Both the position numbers and the translations under genes were made by a program. Under the pieces are notes generated by a model that ran no database searches, was not told the origin of the DNA, and was given only the letters and a program-made list of their open reading frames with translations. Below are positions 27,018-35,835 of a stretch of 64,000 nt of DNA, piece by piece. This DNA is from Azospirillum lipoferum (GTDB lineage: Bacteria > Pseudomonadota > Alphaproteobacteria > Azospirillales > Azospirillaceae). Position 1 is the stretch's first letter. The number at the start of each line of letters is the position of its first letter. The DNA lies in contig NZ_JALJXJ010000010.1 in assembly GCF_024170005.1 (NCBI RefSeq), positions 186,001 to 250,000 on the forward strand, given 5' to 3'.

Positions 27018-27069
27018 GGACCTGATGCTCCTGAAAAGATGCCGACCGGAGAGAAGACCCGAACCGACC

Positions 27070-28422
27070 TTACGACTTTTTTGCTTTCTCGTTTTGCTTC
27101 CGTTCGCGGAAACGCTGTGCCCAGCCGGCGTACGCCTTCTGGCTGCCGCGGGCGACGACCAGCGCGTCCGCTTCCACCGCCATCGTCACCACGCTGCCGG
27201 CGCCGACGATGGCGCCGTCGCCGATGACGACCGGGGCGACCAGCGCGCTGTTCGACCCGATGAAGGCGCCGGCGCCGATCTCGGTCCGGCTCTTGGCAAA
27301 GCCGTCGTAATTGCAGGTGATGGTGCCGGCGCCGATGTTGGCCTTGGCCCCGACGCGGGCGTCGCCGATGTAGGTCAGGTGGTTGGCCTTGGCCCCGGCC
27401 TCGATCACCGCGTTCTTGACCTCGACGAAATTGCCGATATGCGCGTCCGGGCCGATCTCGGCGCCGGGGCGCAACCGGGCATAGGGGCCGATGACGGCGC
27501 CGCTGTCGATGCGCACGCCTTCCAGATGGCAGTAGGGCTTGATCTCCACCCGGTCGCCGACGGTGACCCCGGCGCCGAAGAAGCAGCCGGGACCGACCAC
27601 CACGTCGCGGCCGAGCCTGGTGTCGACGCTGAGGAAAATGCTGTCTGGATCGATCAGCGTGGCGCCGTTGTCCATCGCCGCCTTACGCAGGCGGCGCTGC
27701 AGCAGCTTCTCCACCTCGGCCAGCTCGGCGCGGGAGTTGACGCCGACCACCTCGGCTGGGGCGGCCTCGACCACGGCGCAGGCCATGCCGGCGCGCCGCG
27801 CGATCTGGACCACGTCGGTCAGGTAGTACTCGGACTTGGCGTTGTCGTTGCCGACGCTGCCGATCAGATCGAACATGCGGGCGCCGTCGAACGCCATCAG
27901 GCCGGCGTTGCAAAGGGTGACCGCGCGCTCCTGCTCGCTGGCGTCGAGATACTCGACGATCTTTTCCAGCCCGCCGCGGGCGTTCAGGATCAGGCGGCCA
28001 TAGGCGCCGGGATCGTCGGGCCGCATGCCCAGCACCACCACCGCGGGATCGCTCGCCTGCCGGCGCGCCTGCACCAGGGCGCGCAGCGTGTCCGGCGTCA
28101 CCAGCGGCGTGTCGCCATACAGAACGATGACGTCGCCGGTGAAGCCCTCCAGCAGGCCGAAGGCGGCGCGCACGGCGTCGGCGGTGCCGCGCTGCTCATG
28201 CTGGACCGCAGTGGGGTAGGGGGCGACGGCGGCGGCCACGCTGTCCATACCGGGGCCGACCACGACGACGACATGGTCGGGGTCGAGCGTCTTCACCGCG
28301 GCCAGCACATGTCCGACCATCGGCCGGCCGGCAACCCGGTGCAGCACCTTGGGCAGATCGGATTTCATGCGTGTGCCCTTGCCGGCGGCGAGAATCACGC
28401 AGGCGAGCGGACGATGGGCCAT
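27070..28422 (-). CDS. glmU: bifunctional GlmU (uridyltransferase/acetyltransferase)
   Basis: A 450-residue bifunctional enzyme that acetylates glucosamine-1-phosphate and then transfers UMP to give UDP-GlcNAc. The N-terminal nucleotidyltransferase has LAAGKGTRMKSDLPKVLH, and the C-terminal half (from about 250) is a left-handed beta helix with hexapeptide repeats (IGPYARLRPGAEIG, GAGTITCNYDG). It precedes glmS in what is probably one operon for amino-sugar synthesis. Confidence 0.97.
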   Translation of the reverse strand: MAHRPLACVILAAGKGTRMKSDLPKVLHRVAGRPMVGHVLAAVKTLDPDHVVVVVGPGMDSVAAAVAPYPTAVQHEQRGTADAVRAAFGLLEGFTGDVIVLYGDTPLVTPDTLRALVQARRQASDPAVVVLGMRPDDPGAYGRLILNARGGLEKIVEYLDASEQERAVTLCNAGLMAFDGARMFDLIGSVGNDNAKSEYYLTDVVQIARRAGMACAVVEAAPAEVVGVNSRAELAEVEKLLQRRLRKAAMDNGATLIDPDSIFLSVDTRLGRDVVVGPGCFFGAGVTVGDRVEIKPYCHLEGVRIDSGAVIGPYARLRPGAEIGPDAHIGNFVEVKNAVIEAGAKANHLTYIGDARVGAKANIGAGTITCNYDGFAKSRTEIGAGAFIGSNSALVAPVVIGDGAIVGAGSVVTMAVEADALVVARGSQKAYAGWAQRFRERKQNEKAKKS

Positions 28423-28819
28423 GGTGGTGTTCCTGGTCGAGCCTTGAGGTGGAGGGGGAAACCGGTCGATGAGGACGCCGTACTTGAGCCGGGAAAGGTT
28501 AAGACATCACTGCCGGAACGGACGACGCTTCTTCCGGAGTGGGTGCCGCACCATCCGCAATTCCGAGAGTGGTGTGCCACAGCACGCCGTGGAAGCCCAA
28601 GTCAACTTTTGTTTCAGCCTGTCATAGCCGCGCCGGGCTAGGTCTGGGGAAAGCCGGACGCCGGAGATAGACGCTTCGGACGGTTTTTGGACAATTGGCG
28701 ATACATGTTTGGCCCGCTGCATGTCTGGCCTGGGTTGCTGCCATGCGGGTGGTTGGTCGGCAGGACCCCGTGCTATCCACGGGACATCGTCAGATCCATG
28801 GCAGATTGCGGGGCTTTCC
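28423..28819. other. 397-bp divergent gap between glmU and gph
   Basis: This gap holds the promoters of glmU (leftward) and gph (rightward). I see no convincing gene, repeat or palindrome in it. Short open frames are present but have neither a ribosome site nor recognisable protein character. Confidence 0.5.
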
Positions 28820-29500
28820 ATGCCGTTTCCCTTCCAGGCGCTCGTTTTCGACCTCGACGGAACGCTGATCGACAGCGCGCCCGACATGACCCGCGTACTG
28901 AACCGCACCCTGGCCGAATTCGGCCGCCCCGCCCTGACCGAGGCGCAGGTGCGGACGATGGTCGGCGACGGCTCGGCGATGCTGGTGCGGCAGGCTTTCG
29001 CCGCGACGGGGGAGCCGCTGGGGGACGAAGCGGTGCAGCCGGTGCTGCGCCATTATCTCGACACCTACTATGACGACGCTGAACCGCCGGTGCTCTATGC
29101 CGACGTCGCGCAGACCCTGGCGGCGCTCGCGGCGCGTGGGGTGCGGCTGGGTCTGTGCACCAACAAGCCGGAGCGGATCACCCGCAAGCTGCTGGGCATC
29201 ATGGGGCTGGAGGGGCTGTTCGGCGCGGTTGCCGGCGGCGACACCCTGCCGGTGAAGAAGCCGGACGGCCGTCATCTGACCTGGGTGCTGGAGCAGTTGG
29301 ATGCCCAGGATGGATCGGCGCGGGCGGCGATGATCGGCGACAACGGCAACGACGTGAAGGCGGCACGATCGGCAGGCGTGCCGGTGGTCGCCATGAGCTA
29401 CGGCTATCCCCGCATGCCGGTGGAGGAACTGGGCGCCGATCTGATCCTCGACCGCTTTGCCGACCTGCCGGAGGGGCTGATGCGACTGGCTTTCTCGTGA
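28820..29500 (+). CDS. gph: phosphoglycolate phosphatase (HAD family)
   Basis: A 226-residue HAD hydrolase with nucleophile D11 and acid D13 in VFDLDGTLIDSAPD, a helical cap (about 15-85), motif II in LCTNKP, and motifs III/IV in KKPDGRH and IGDNGNDV. Gph removes phosphate from 2-phosphoglycolate, giving glycolate and, after oxidation, glyoxylate. The ATG at 28820 gives the normal N-terminus; the frame opens further upstream without support. Related HAD phosphatases cannot be fully excluded. Confidence 0.85.
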   Translation: MPFPFQALVFDLDGTLIDSAPDMTRVLNRTLAEFGRPALTEAQVRTMVGDGSAMLVRQAFAATGEPLGDEAVQPVLRHYLDTYYDDAEPPVLYADVAQTLAALAARGVRLGLCTNKPERITRKLLGIMGLEGLFGAVAGGDTLPVKKPDGRHLTWVLEQLDAQDGSARAAMIGDNGNDVKAARSAGVPVVAMSYGYPRMPVEELGADLILDRFADLPEGLMRLAFS

Positions 29501-29702
29501 TGGACGCTGCCTGACGAACAGCGCCGGCCGGGGCTGTCGCCGCGACCGGGCGGCGCACGGACCGTTGCATACACCGATACTATCCTTTTGGACAGCAGGG
29601 GTATCCCTCAGGACCCGCGTGCCGAAACGGTAAAGCCCCTAAGCTGATAGGGTCGATCCGATAGTGTCGGGCGACAGGACGCCGAGCCGGGGAGGACGCG
29701 CC

Positions 29703-30011
29703 ATGATGCAGGACAATGCCCTGACGGCCGGTTCGCTGGCCTTCACCGCCACCGTCCTGCTGCTGACGCTCGCCGCAGCCGGCAGGCACGACAAGCAATC
29801 AAGAACCTGCCGGGTGCGGGTCGGACGGCGTCGCAGGATGCCGCTGTCCGGCCAGCGTCACGGCGGTCGCCGATGGGAAGGAACTCCACCATGGCTTCTC
29901 GCATGGCTCGGATCGTTCATATGGGCAAACTGGGCGGCTTTGCGGCGCTGCTGGACGGCAGGCTGCTTGAACTGGAAGGCCGCTTCCTCTGGCCGTCGGT
30001 TTCGGCGATAG
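29703..30011 (+). CDS. possible small membrane protein (weak)
   Basis: A 102-codon frame preceded by a good ribosome site (GGGGAGGA about 8 bases before ATG 29703). The first 27 residues form one hydrophobic segment (AGSLAFTATVLLLTLAAAG). The rest is Arg- and Trp-rich and looks like out-of-frame translation of the overlapping frame at 29891. The start is more convincing than the end, so the true product may be shorter or frame-disrupted. Confidence 0.3.
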   Translation: MMQDNALTAGSLAFTATVLLLTLAAAGRHDKQSRTCRVRVGRRRRMPLSGQRHGGRRWEGTPPWLLAWLGSFIWANWAALRRCWTAGCLNWKAASSGRRFRR

Positions 30012-30166
30012 GCGAGGCGGTGCGGCGCGCCGGCATGGTGTCGTCCGACATGATCCTGGACACCCGCTCCCCCGGCGCCGTCAGGCCGGTTGCCCCGGTG
30101 ATTCCCCCAGTCAGCGCCCCGGCTGCGGCGACGCCCCGGCCCGGCGGTCTGCCGCTGGCGGCGTGA
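29891..30166 (+). CDS. hypothetical small protein
   Basis: A 91-residue frame from ATG 29891 (MASRMARIVHMGKLGG) with GGAAGGA shortly upstream. Residues 1-55 have a plausible amphipathic composition, and the C-terminal 35 residues are Pro/Ala-rich. The 3' end overlaps the convergent DUF3108 gene by about 56 bp. No family is recognised; it may be real but could equally be a chance frame. Confidence 0.35.
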   Translation: MASRMARIVHMGKLGGFAALLDGRLLELEGRFLWPSVSAIGEAVRRAGMVSSDMILDTRSPGAVRPVAPVIPPVSAPAAATPRPGGLPLAA

Positions 30167-31022
30167 CGCCGGTCAGGTGGACCACGACGCTGCCGAAGTC
30201 GCTGTCCGTCTCCAGCCGCACCGGCAGGGGCGGATAGCCGGCGGCGACAGGCGCCAGCCACAGATCGACCGGCGGCCGGTCCGCCGGGTTGCTCCGTTGC
30301 CAGAACCGGCCACCCGAGGATGAGCGGGCATAGCCCGCCACCGGCTTGTAGGTCACCCGGCATTGCTGGGCGACGCCGGAGAAGATCGAGTAGCGCGACG
30401 GGTCAACGATCCGCCGTCCGACCTCGCTGAACACCATGTCATAGCGCCGCCGGCCGTCGAACACCGGCAGCGACCGGTTGCAGTTCTGGCTCGCCCCCAC
30501 CGCGAACAGCAGGTCGAGCACGGCGGTCAGCGGGTCCAGCGTGTCGCGCTGCAGGGCCGGCGGCACCGGTTCGCGGTCGTCCTTCTCCGGCGGCGGCGTG
30601 ACGCTGGTGGAGACGTCGCCCTGCGGCCCGTAGGTCAGGGTGACGTTGCGGGGTTCCCCGCGCAGCAGGCTGGTCTGGCGATGGCTGGCCGGCCGGAGAT
30701 CGTCGCCATGGACATAGCCGTCGCTCTGCGAGTCCGAGCGCCAGTTGAACAGCCGGTCGATGGTGCCGCCGGTCACCGCCGACACCGCGATGCGGTAACG
30801 GTCGCCGGCCACGTCCAGCATCGCATCGACGTCCAGCGCGGTGACGCCGCCGACGAAGACCCGGTAGGTCGCCTTCACCGGTTCCGCCGATGCCACCAGC
30901 GTGGACAGCGCCAGCAAGGGCAGGGACAGACCGGCCGCCATCAGGGCTGTTCGGGCAAGGGTTGGCCGGCCAGGGCAGGGTCGGGTGACGTGGGGGAGGC
31001 GGCGGGGGCTGGGCTGGGGCAC
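30111..31022 (-). CDS. exported DUF3108 domain protein
   Basis: A 303-residue protein with a signal segment (about residues 22-46, ending SAEP) and a DUF3108 domain over most of the mature part. Typical features are ATYRVFVGGVTALDVDAML, a WRSDSQSDG segment, and the RRRYDMVF and KPVAGYARS motifs. DUF3108 proteins are periplasmic and uncharacterised, often near cell-envelope genes. The C-terminus (about 285-303) is Pro/Ala-rich and variable. Confidence 0.8.
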   Translation of the reverse strand: MPQPSPRRLPHVTRPCPGRPTLARTALMAAGLSLPLLALSTLVASAEPVKATYRVFVGGVTALDVDAMLDVAGDRYRIAVSAVTGGTIDRLFNWRSDSQSDGYVHGDDLRPASHRQTSLLRGEPRNVTLTYGPQGDVSTSVTPPPEKDDREPVPPALQRDTLDPLTAVLDLLFAVGASQNCNRSLPVFDGRRRYDMVFSEVGRRIVDPSRYSIFSGVAQQCRVTYKPVAGYARSSSGGRFWQRSNPADRPPVDLWLAPVAAGYPPLPVRLETDSDFGSVVVHLTGVTPPAADRRAGASPQPGR

Positions 31023-31183
31023 GGTCCGGGTCTCCTGCGGGCAGCAAATTCTTTTTTAAGATGGGGATGAATCTGATGCTTGACACCTGCCGGGGAAGGC
31101 CGTAGAAACCCGCCCACCGCAGCGGCGGGGCCGGCGAAAGACGGTCGCGACGCTAAAGAGATCGGTAAAAAGTTTCAGGGTTC

Positions 31184-31258
31184 GGGCGCGTAGCTCAGCG
31201 GGAGAGCATTCGCTTCACACGCGAAGGGTCACAGGTTCAATCCCTGTCGCGCCCACCA
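31184..31258 (+). tRNA. tRNA-Val(CAC)
   Basis: A 75-base cloverleaf with encoded CCA. The acceptor arms are GGGCGCG and CGCGCCC with discriminator A; the D arm is GCTC/GAGC; the anticodon stem TTCGC/GCGAA carries the loop TTCACAC with anticodon CAC (Val, GTG codons); the T arm is ACAGG-TTCAATC-CCTGT. All stems pair perfectly. A strong terminator follows at 31267. Confidence 0.97.
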
Positions 31259-31266
31259 TCAAAGAA

Positions 31267-31299
31267 GGCTCCGGACATTGTCCGGAGCCTTTCTTGTTT
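31267..31299 (+). terminator. Rho-independent terminator of the tRNA gene
   Basis: A 10-bp GC-rich stem GGCTCCGGAC (31267-31276) / GTCCGGAGCC (31280-31289) with a 3-base loop, followed by TTTCTTGTTT. It lies 8 bp after the tRNA 3' end. Confidence 0.9.
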
Positions 31300-31494
31300 C
31301 TGGGCATCGGTCGGCACGTCATGGCCGCCGGATGCAAGTCGTGCCGGGTGCGCGAACCACACGAAAAACATGCATTATAAGATGCTCATGTGATCGGTGA
31401 ATCCGCGGTGGATTGACGCAGATCAGCCCTTTTTGCGCTGCAATAGGCTAGACAGGACACCATCCCTGTCACCCGCTTCTGAAAGCCAACTCAC

Positions 31495-31659
31495 ATGGAC
31501 GATACCCGTATCGCTTTGCTCTCCCTCGCCCTGCTGGTCGCTGTCCTCGCCGTCATCATCGGTTCGGTGGTCTTCGTTCCGTCCTTCACCGCGCTGCTGG
31601 CGACGCTGCTGGCCTGGGCGAATCTCGCCTATCTCGTCGGCATCACGATCAAGCGCTGA
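31495..31659 (+). CDS. small membrane protein, 54 residues
   Basis: A short frame from ATG 31495 to TGA 31659 encoding MDDTRIALL..., two hydrophobic segments (about residues 7-27 and 30-49) and a basic end (ITIKR). Codon choice is strongly biased to G/C at third positions, as in real genes here. The ribosome site (GAAAGC) is weak. The protein would be a two-helix hairpin membrane peptide of unknown role, standing alone between the tRNA and panC. Confidence 0.5.
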   Translation: MDDTRIALLSLALLVAVLAVIIGSVVFVPSFTALLATLLAWANLAYLVGITIKR

Positions 31660-31828
31660 TCTTTAGGCGTCGATCCGAAACCGCGGCGGAGGGAGGAGGC
31701 CGCCCTCTCCGCCGCGGGCGCCGAACCATGATGTTCGGGAAACAGTCTGTCCTGCGGAAAGCTTTTCTGGACAGGAACGGTCCGTCGGGTTATCCAGCGC
31801 CCGTTTTCGCCGCGCAAGGACCGACGCC

Positions 31829-32710
31829 ATGACGCCGACCATCGCCCCGACCTCCTGTCCCTTGCCGGTCCTGCGGACGGTGGAGGACCTGCGTGCCCAG
31901 GTCGCCTCCTGGCGCCGCGAAGGGCTGACCGTCGCGTTGGTTCCGACCATGGGCGCGCTGCATGACGGGCATCTGGGCCTCGTGCGGCGTGGTCGCGCGC
32001 TGGCCGACCGGGTGGTCGCCAGCATCTTCGTCAACCCGACCCAGTTCGCTCCCCACGAGGATTTCGACCGCTACCCGCGCGACGAGAGCGGCGACGCCGC
32101 CAAGCTGGCGTCGGCCGGCTGCCACGCGCTCTATGCGCCGACGGTGCGGGCGATGTATCCGGAGGGGTTTGCCACCGCCATTTCGGTCGGCGGCCCGGCG
32201 GAGGGGCTGTGCGGTGCCTTCCGGCCGCAGATGTTCGGCGGCGTGGCGCTGGTGGTGACCAAGCTGTTCCTCCAGGCGCTGCCCGACGTGGCGGTGTTCG
32301 GGGAGAAGGACTACCAGCAGCTGATGGTGATCCGCCGCTTCACCCGCGACCTCGACATTCCCGTCCGCGTCGAAGGGCTGCCGACGGTGCGCGAGGCCGA
32401 CGGGCTCGCCATGTCGTCGCGCAACGCCTATCTCAGCGCCGACGAGCGTGCCCGCGCTCCCGAACTGAACCGGGCGCTGACCGCGGCGGCCGATGCACTC
32501 GCCCGTGGCGCCGAGGTCGACGGCGCCCTGACCGGCATCCGCGGCCGCATCGCCGAGGCCGGCTTCGGCACCATCGATTATGTCGAACTGCGCGATGCGG
32601 AAACGCTGGAGCCGGTGACCGCCGTCACCCGTCCCGCCCGTCTGCTGGCCGCCGCCTGGATGGGCAAGGCCCGGCTGATCGACAATGTGCCTGTGATCCC
32701 AGTCGGCTGA
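31829..32710 (+). CDS. panC: pantothenate synthetase PanC
   Basis: A 293-residue PanC that condenses pantoate and beta-alanine with ATP. It has VPTMGALHDGHLGLV (the HIGH-like nucleotide motif in HDGH), FVNPTQFAPHEDFDRYPR, FGEKDYQQL and the MSSRN loop corresponding to KMSKS. It stands alone, not next to panB, so the PanE-like gene at 45346 is not its operon partner. Confidence 0.95.
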   Translation: MTPTIAPTSCPLPVLRTVEDLRAQVASWRREGLTVALVPTMGALHDGHLGLVRRGRALADRVVASIFVNPTQFAPHEDFDRYPRDESGDAAKLASAGCHALYAPTVRAMYPEGFATAISVGGPAEGLCGAFRPQMFGGVALVVTKLFLQALPDVAVFGEKDYQQLMVIRRFTRDLDIPVRVEGLPTVREADGLAMSSRNAYLSADERARAPELNRALTAAADALARGAEVDGALTGIRGRIAEAGFGTIDYVELRDAETLEPVTAVTRPARLLAAAWMGKARLIDNVPVIPVG

Positions 32711-32787
32711 CGAAGGAGGGCCGGGAATGCTGGCGAACCCCGCTATCGGCATTTGACCGGCATTTGTTGCGCGCCTAGCATTCCATT

Positions 32788-33300
32788 GTGGGCATGGCCC
32801 CCGACGGGTCTCGTGACCCCCGCGATGGGGGCGGAAAGGCGATCTTGCGGCTCGTTCGTCGCAACCGGCATGGGGAAACGGTTTCCCTGATGCCGCTCCT
32901 TCTGACTGGCCTGCTGCTGGTGCTGGCCGCGCTTGGGGCGACCGGTGCCGTCGTGGCCAGCCGCAGTCGCGCACCGGCGTCGCAGGCGCATCAGGGGCCC
33001 GACAAGAAATACGCCGCCTTGCCGATGATGACCTTTAGCCTGGGCGGCAGCGATGCCCGGATGGTGGACGTCAAGGTTCTGCTGGAAATCGACCCGGCGG
33101 TGGACGGCAAGGTCGCCGATCCCTATGTGCCCCGCATCTCCGACCGGCTGTCCGACCGCATGCGCCAGATCGATCCGCAGCAGCTGACCGGCGCCGAGGG
33201 GGCGATGCTGATGAAGACCACGATCGCCGGGGTGCTCGACCGCGAACTGCGCGGGGTGCGGGTGAAGGAAATCCTGCTGGACCGGATGGTGGTCCGGTAA
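32788..33300 (+). CDS. FliL-like single-pass membrane protein, isolated
   Basis: A 170-residue protein: a basic N-terminal tail, one membrane helix (about residues 35-58, LLLTGLLLVLAALGATGAVV), and a periplasmic domain (about 75-170) with a FliL-like pattern (ARMVDVKVLLEID near the start, DRELRGVRVKEILLDRMVV at the end). FliL stabilises the flagellar stator in other bacteria. No flagellar gene is nearby. The first in-frame start is GTG 32788, with ATG 32794 close by and ATG 32890 just before the helix; the ribosome site is poor, so the start is uncertain. Confidence 0.65.
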   Translation: MGMAPDGSRDPRDGGGKAILRLVRRNRHGETVSLMPLLLTGLLLVLAALGATGAVVASRSRAPASQAHQGPDKKYAALPMMTFSLGGSDARMVDVKVLLEIDPAVDGKVADPYVPRISDRLSDRMRQIDPQQLTGAEGAMLMKTTIAGVLDRELRGVRVKEILLDRMVVR

Positions 33301-33306
33301 CACCCC

Positions 33307-33347
33307 AAAAAAGTTGCCGGCCCGACGGAATGCATCCGGGGGCCGGC
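33307..33347 (-). terminator. Rho-independent terminator of the first antiporter gene
   Basis: Read leftward, an 8-bp stem GCCGGCCC/GGGCCGGC (33340-33347 with 33316-33323) with internal pairing is followed by AAC and then six T residues (plus-strand A-run at 33307-33312). It lies 23 bp beyond the antiporter stop. Confidence 0.75.
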
Positions 33348-33370
33348 TCTTGCAGTCGATCGGTCGGTTT

Positions 33371-34678
33371 TCAGTCGGCCAGCCGGGTGGTCAGGCGCGG
33401 GGCGGTGCTGCTGGCTGCCGCGACATAGCGGGCGCGCAGCGGTTTCAGGACGAACAGGGCGAGGAAGGCGGCCAGCGCGTTGACGATGGCGACGCTGTAG
33501 AAGACGGTCTGCCAGCTGCCGGTCGCCTCTACCATCAGGTTGCCGACGGGGACCAGCAGGGCGGCCACGCCCTTGGCGGTATAGAGCAGCCCGGCGTTGG
33601 TGGCGGCGAAGCGCGAACCGAAGGTGTCGCCACAGCAGGCCGGGAACAGGCTGAAGATCTCGCCCCAGGCGAAGAACACCAGACCGGTCAGGATGACGAA
33701 GGCCACCGGATCGGCGCCGTAGGCGCTGAGCGCCATCACGCCGACCGCCTCGATGGTGAAGGCGATGAACATCGTGTTCTCGCGCCCGATATGGTCGGAC
33801 ACCCAGCCGAAGAAGGGACGGGTGATGCCGTTCATCACCCGGTCGATCGACAGGGCGAAGGTCAGTGCCGGCAGGGTCAGGCCGAGGATGCTGACCGGCG
33901 CATCGACCAGCCCCATGTCGGCGGCGATGGGGCCGAGCTGGGCGGTCACCATCAGGCCGCCGGCGGCGACCATGGTGAACATGCCGTACATGAGCCAGAA
34001 GACCGGCGTGCGCAGCATCTCCTGCGGGGCATACTGGCGGCGCTGCGGCGCGGAGCCGCCGCGCGCCTGCCCATAGCCCAGCTTGGGCGGGTCGACCAGG
34101 AACCAGGCGAGCACCAGGATCACCAGCCCCTGGCCGAGACCGAAGGTCATGAAGGTGGTCTCGAAGCCGGAGGTCTCGATCATGGTGGCGATCGGCACGA
34201 CCGTCAGGGCGGAGCCGGCGCCGAAGCCGGCGGCTGTCAGGCCGGCGGCCAGCCCGCGCCGGTCGGGGAACCATTTCAGCGCGTTGCCGACGCAGGTGCC
34301 ATAGACGCCGCCGGCGCCGATGCCGCCGATCACCGCAGCCAGATAGAGCAGCACCAGCGAGTCCGCCACCGCGTTCAGCGCCCAGGACAGGGCGCACAGC
34401 GCGCCGCCCACCAGCACGACGATGCGCGGGCCGAATTTGTCGACGAACCAGCCCTCCACCGGCACCAGCCAGGTTTCGGTGACGATGAAGATGGTGAAGG
34501 CCACCTGGATCGCCGTGCGGCCCCAGCCATGCTTGTCGTCGATCGGTTCGACGAACAGGGTCCAGCCATATTGCAGGTTGGCGATCATCGACATGCAGAC
34601 GATGCCGATGGCCAGCTGCATCCAGCGCCCGCCCCAGGGTGCGACCTGGGCCGTATTGCCGTGCGCGTCACGCACCAT
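33371..34678 (-). CDS. oxalate/formate antiporter-like MFS transporter (copy 1)
   Basis: A 435-residue twelve-helix carrier of the OxlT branch of the MFS. Family-like stretches are GIVCMSMIANLQYGWTLFV in helix 1, GTCVGNALKWFPDRRGLAAG between helices 4 and 5, and GWVSDHIGRENTMF in the central loop. The start at 34678 (MVRDAHG) has GGAGGA at ideal spacing. It is closely similar to the carrier at 47639. OxlT exchanges external oxalate for internal formate. A TGGCATGCCA palindrome lies 146 bp upstream and the GntR gene at 35836 is close. Other dicarboxylates cannot be excluded. Confidence 0.85.
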   Translation of the reverse strand: MVRDAHGNTAQVAPWGGRWMQLAIGIVCMSMIANLQYGWTLFVEPIDDKHGWGRTAIQVAFTIFIVTETWLVPVEGWFVDKFGPRIVVLVGGALCALSWALNAVADSLVLLYLAAVIGGIGAGGVYGTCVGNALKWFPDRRGLAAGLTAAGFGAGSALTVVPIATMIETSGFETTFMTFGLGQGLVILVLAWFLVDPPKLGYGQARGGSAPQRRQYAPQEMLRTPVFWLMYGMFTMVAAGGLMVTAQLGPIAADMGLVDAPVSILGLTLPALTFALSIDRVMNGITRPFFGWVSDHIGRENTMFIAFTIEAVGVMALSAYGADPVAFVILTGLVFFAWGEIFSLFPACCGDTFGSRFAATNAGLLYTAKGVAALLVPVGNLMVEATGSWQTVFYSVAIVNALAAFLALFVLKPLRARYVAAASSTAPRLTTRLAD

Positions 34679-35031
34679 GTCCTTCCTCCCCATTGCACCC
34701 GACATGTTCTGTTCGGACCGCCGGACCCTTGGCTTTTTGTGTGGCCGCATTCTTTGGTTCTGGTATCCGGTCCGGAAAAAAGGCGACCGGGATGGGGCGC
34801 CCTAACACCAACTTATGGTTGCTGGCATGCCAAATGCCCCATGCCCGCCCTCACGATCGTCAGTTTGTCGGATGATGTCAATACGAACCATTTGTTGTCC
34901 CAGCAACATGCATGCGAAATGTCGATGTGAATCCCTTGGATTTCCGCCAGCTGGAAAAATCCTGATCCGCGGGCTGGCCGAAAGCGCCACGTCCTGTGAT
35001 GATGAGCGGCCGATCAGAAGGATGTGGTCCC
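34679..35031. other. 353-bp gap between antiporter 1 and thiE-like gene
   Basis: The gap holds the divergent promoters of the antiporter (leftward) and the thiE-like gene (rightward). The only clear signal is the 10-bp palindrome at 34824-34833. I see no THI-box pattern that would indicate a TPP riboswitch, and no supported small gene. Confidence 0.5.
34824..34833. promoter_or_regulatory. TGGCATGCCA palindrome, candidate GntR operator
   Basis: A perfect 10-bp palindrome upstream of the first antiporter. It is a variant of the TGGTATACCA motif found in front of other genes of this region. Because it is short and lies 146 bp from the start codon, the assignment is weaker than for the sites at 49166 and 58996. 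Confidence 0.4.
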
Positions 35032-35688
35032 ATGTCGCTGCCCGAGCCGCCGCTGCTGGTGATCACCGATCGCAGGCTGGCCGACCGGCCGCTGCCGCAG
35101 GTGGCGGAGCGTCTGTTCGCATGCGGTGTGCGTTGGCTGTCCTTGCGGGACAAGGATTTGCCTGACGGAGAGCGGGTGGAGCTGGCTCGCGCCCTGGTGG
35201 TGCGGGCAGGCCCCTGGGGTGCGCGCATCACCCTGCATGGCGATCCGGCACTGGCGGCGGCGGCGGGGGTGGACGGGGTGCATCTCCCCTCCAACGGCGA
35301 TCCGGCCGCGGCCCGCGCGCTGCTGGGGGTGGGGGCGCTGATCGGCCTGTCGTTCCACGACTCGGACGGTGCCGAGGCGATGGAGCGGGCGGCCGGGCAG
35401 GCCGATTACGTGACGCTCTCGCCGGTTTTCCCGTCCGCCAGCAAGCCGGGCTACGGGCCTTGCCTGGGCGCCGCCGGGCTGCGGCGATGGGTGGCGTTGG
35501 GCGTGGCGAGGGGTGTGCCGGTGATCGGGCTGGGCGGCCTCGACCGTGCGGATGCGGTGGCGGAATGCCGTGTCGCCGGGGCGGCGGGCGTCGCGGTGAT
35601 GGGGCTGGCGATGCGCGACGCGCAGGCGCTGGCGCCGCTGCTGGCAGCATTGGCGCCGGCTGGATCCGCGACACTGCCCCACGCTTGA
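35032..35688 (+). CDS. thiamine phosphate synthase/TenI-like protein
   Basis: A 218-residue TIM-barrel protein of the ThiE/TenI family, started at ATG 35032 after GAAGGA. Visible motifs are VRWLSLRDKDL, GVDGVHLPSNGD, IGLSFHD, LSPVFPSASKPGYGP and a GLGG phosphate loop near the end. ThiE joins HMP-PP and thiazole phosphate; TenI aromatises the thiazole. The Asp/Asn of the ThiE ND motif is replaced by HGDP, so TenI-like activity or a divergent ThiE are both possible. Thiamine is the cofactor of Oxc and Gcl, but a link is only conjecture. Confidence 0.65.
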   Translation: MSLPEPPLLVITDRRLADRPLPQVAERLFACGVRWLSLRDKDLPDGERVELARALVVRAGPWGARITLHGDPALAAAAGVDGVHLPSNGDPAAARALLGVGALIGLSFHDSDGAEAMERAAGQADYVTLSPVFPSASKPGYGPCLGAAGLRRWVALGVARGVPVIGLGGLDRADAVAECRVAGAAGVAVMGLAMRDAQALAPLLAALAPAGSATLPHA

Positions 35689-35740
35689 CCTCAGGCGGGT
35701 TTCACGCCTGTCCCCCTGGACATTTCAACGCCTTGCATGC

Positions 35741-35760
35741 ATCTGGTATGTAGGATACGA
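35741..35760. promoter_or_regulatory. candidate operator in front of gntR1
   Basis: The element GCATCTGGTATGTAGGATACGA covers 35739-35760. Its first eleven bases, GCATCTGGTAT, are identical to those of the site in front of the paralogous regulator gene (58997-59007), while the right half is less symmetric. It suggests autoregulation or cross-regulation by the two GntR proteins. Confidence 0.5.
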
Positions 35761-35835
35761 AAACGCCAATGGTCCCGAACCGGGACCCGGCCGGGTGCGC
35801 CGCAACGTCCGGCGAGACATGAGGACATCGACTCC

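Noticed and set aside
27018..27069. glmS ribozyme or riboswitch in front of glmS
   Set aside because: Only 52 bp separate glmU and glmS, too short for the ribozyme, and the element is not expected in this lineage.
34761..34770. TGGTATCCGG upstream of antiporter 1
   Set aside because: Right half does not match and symmetry is poor; the TGGCATGCCA at 34824 is the better candidate.
34679..35031. TPP riboswitch before the thiE-like gene
   Set aside because: No conserved THI-box pattern (CTGAGA-type segment) could be found in the leader.
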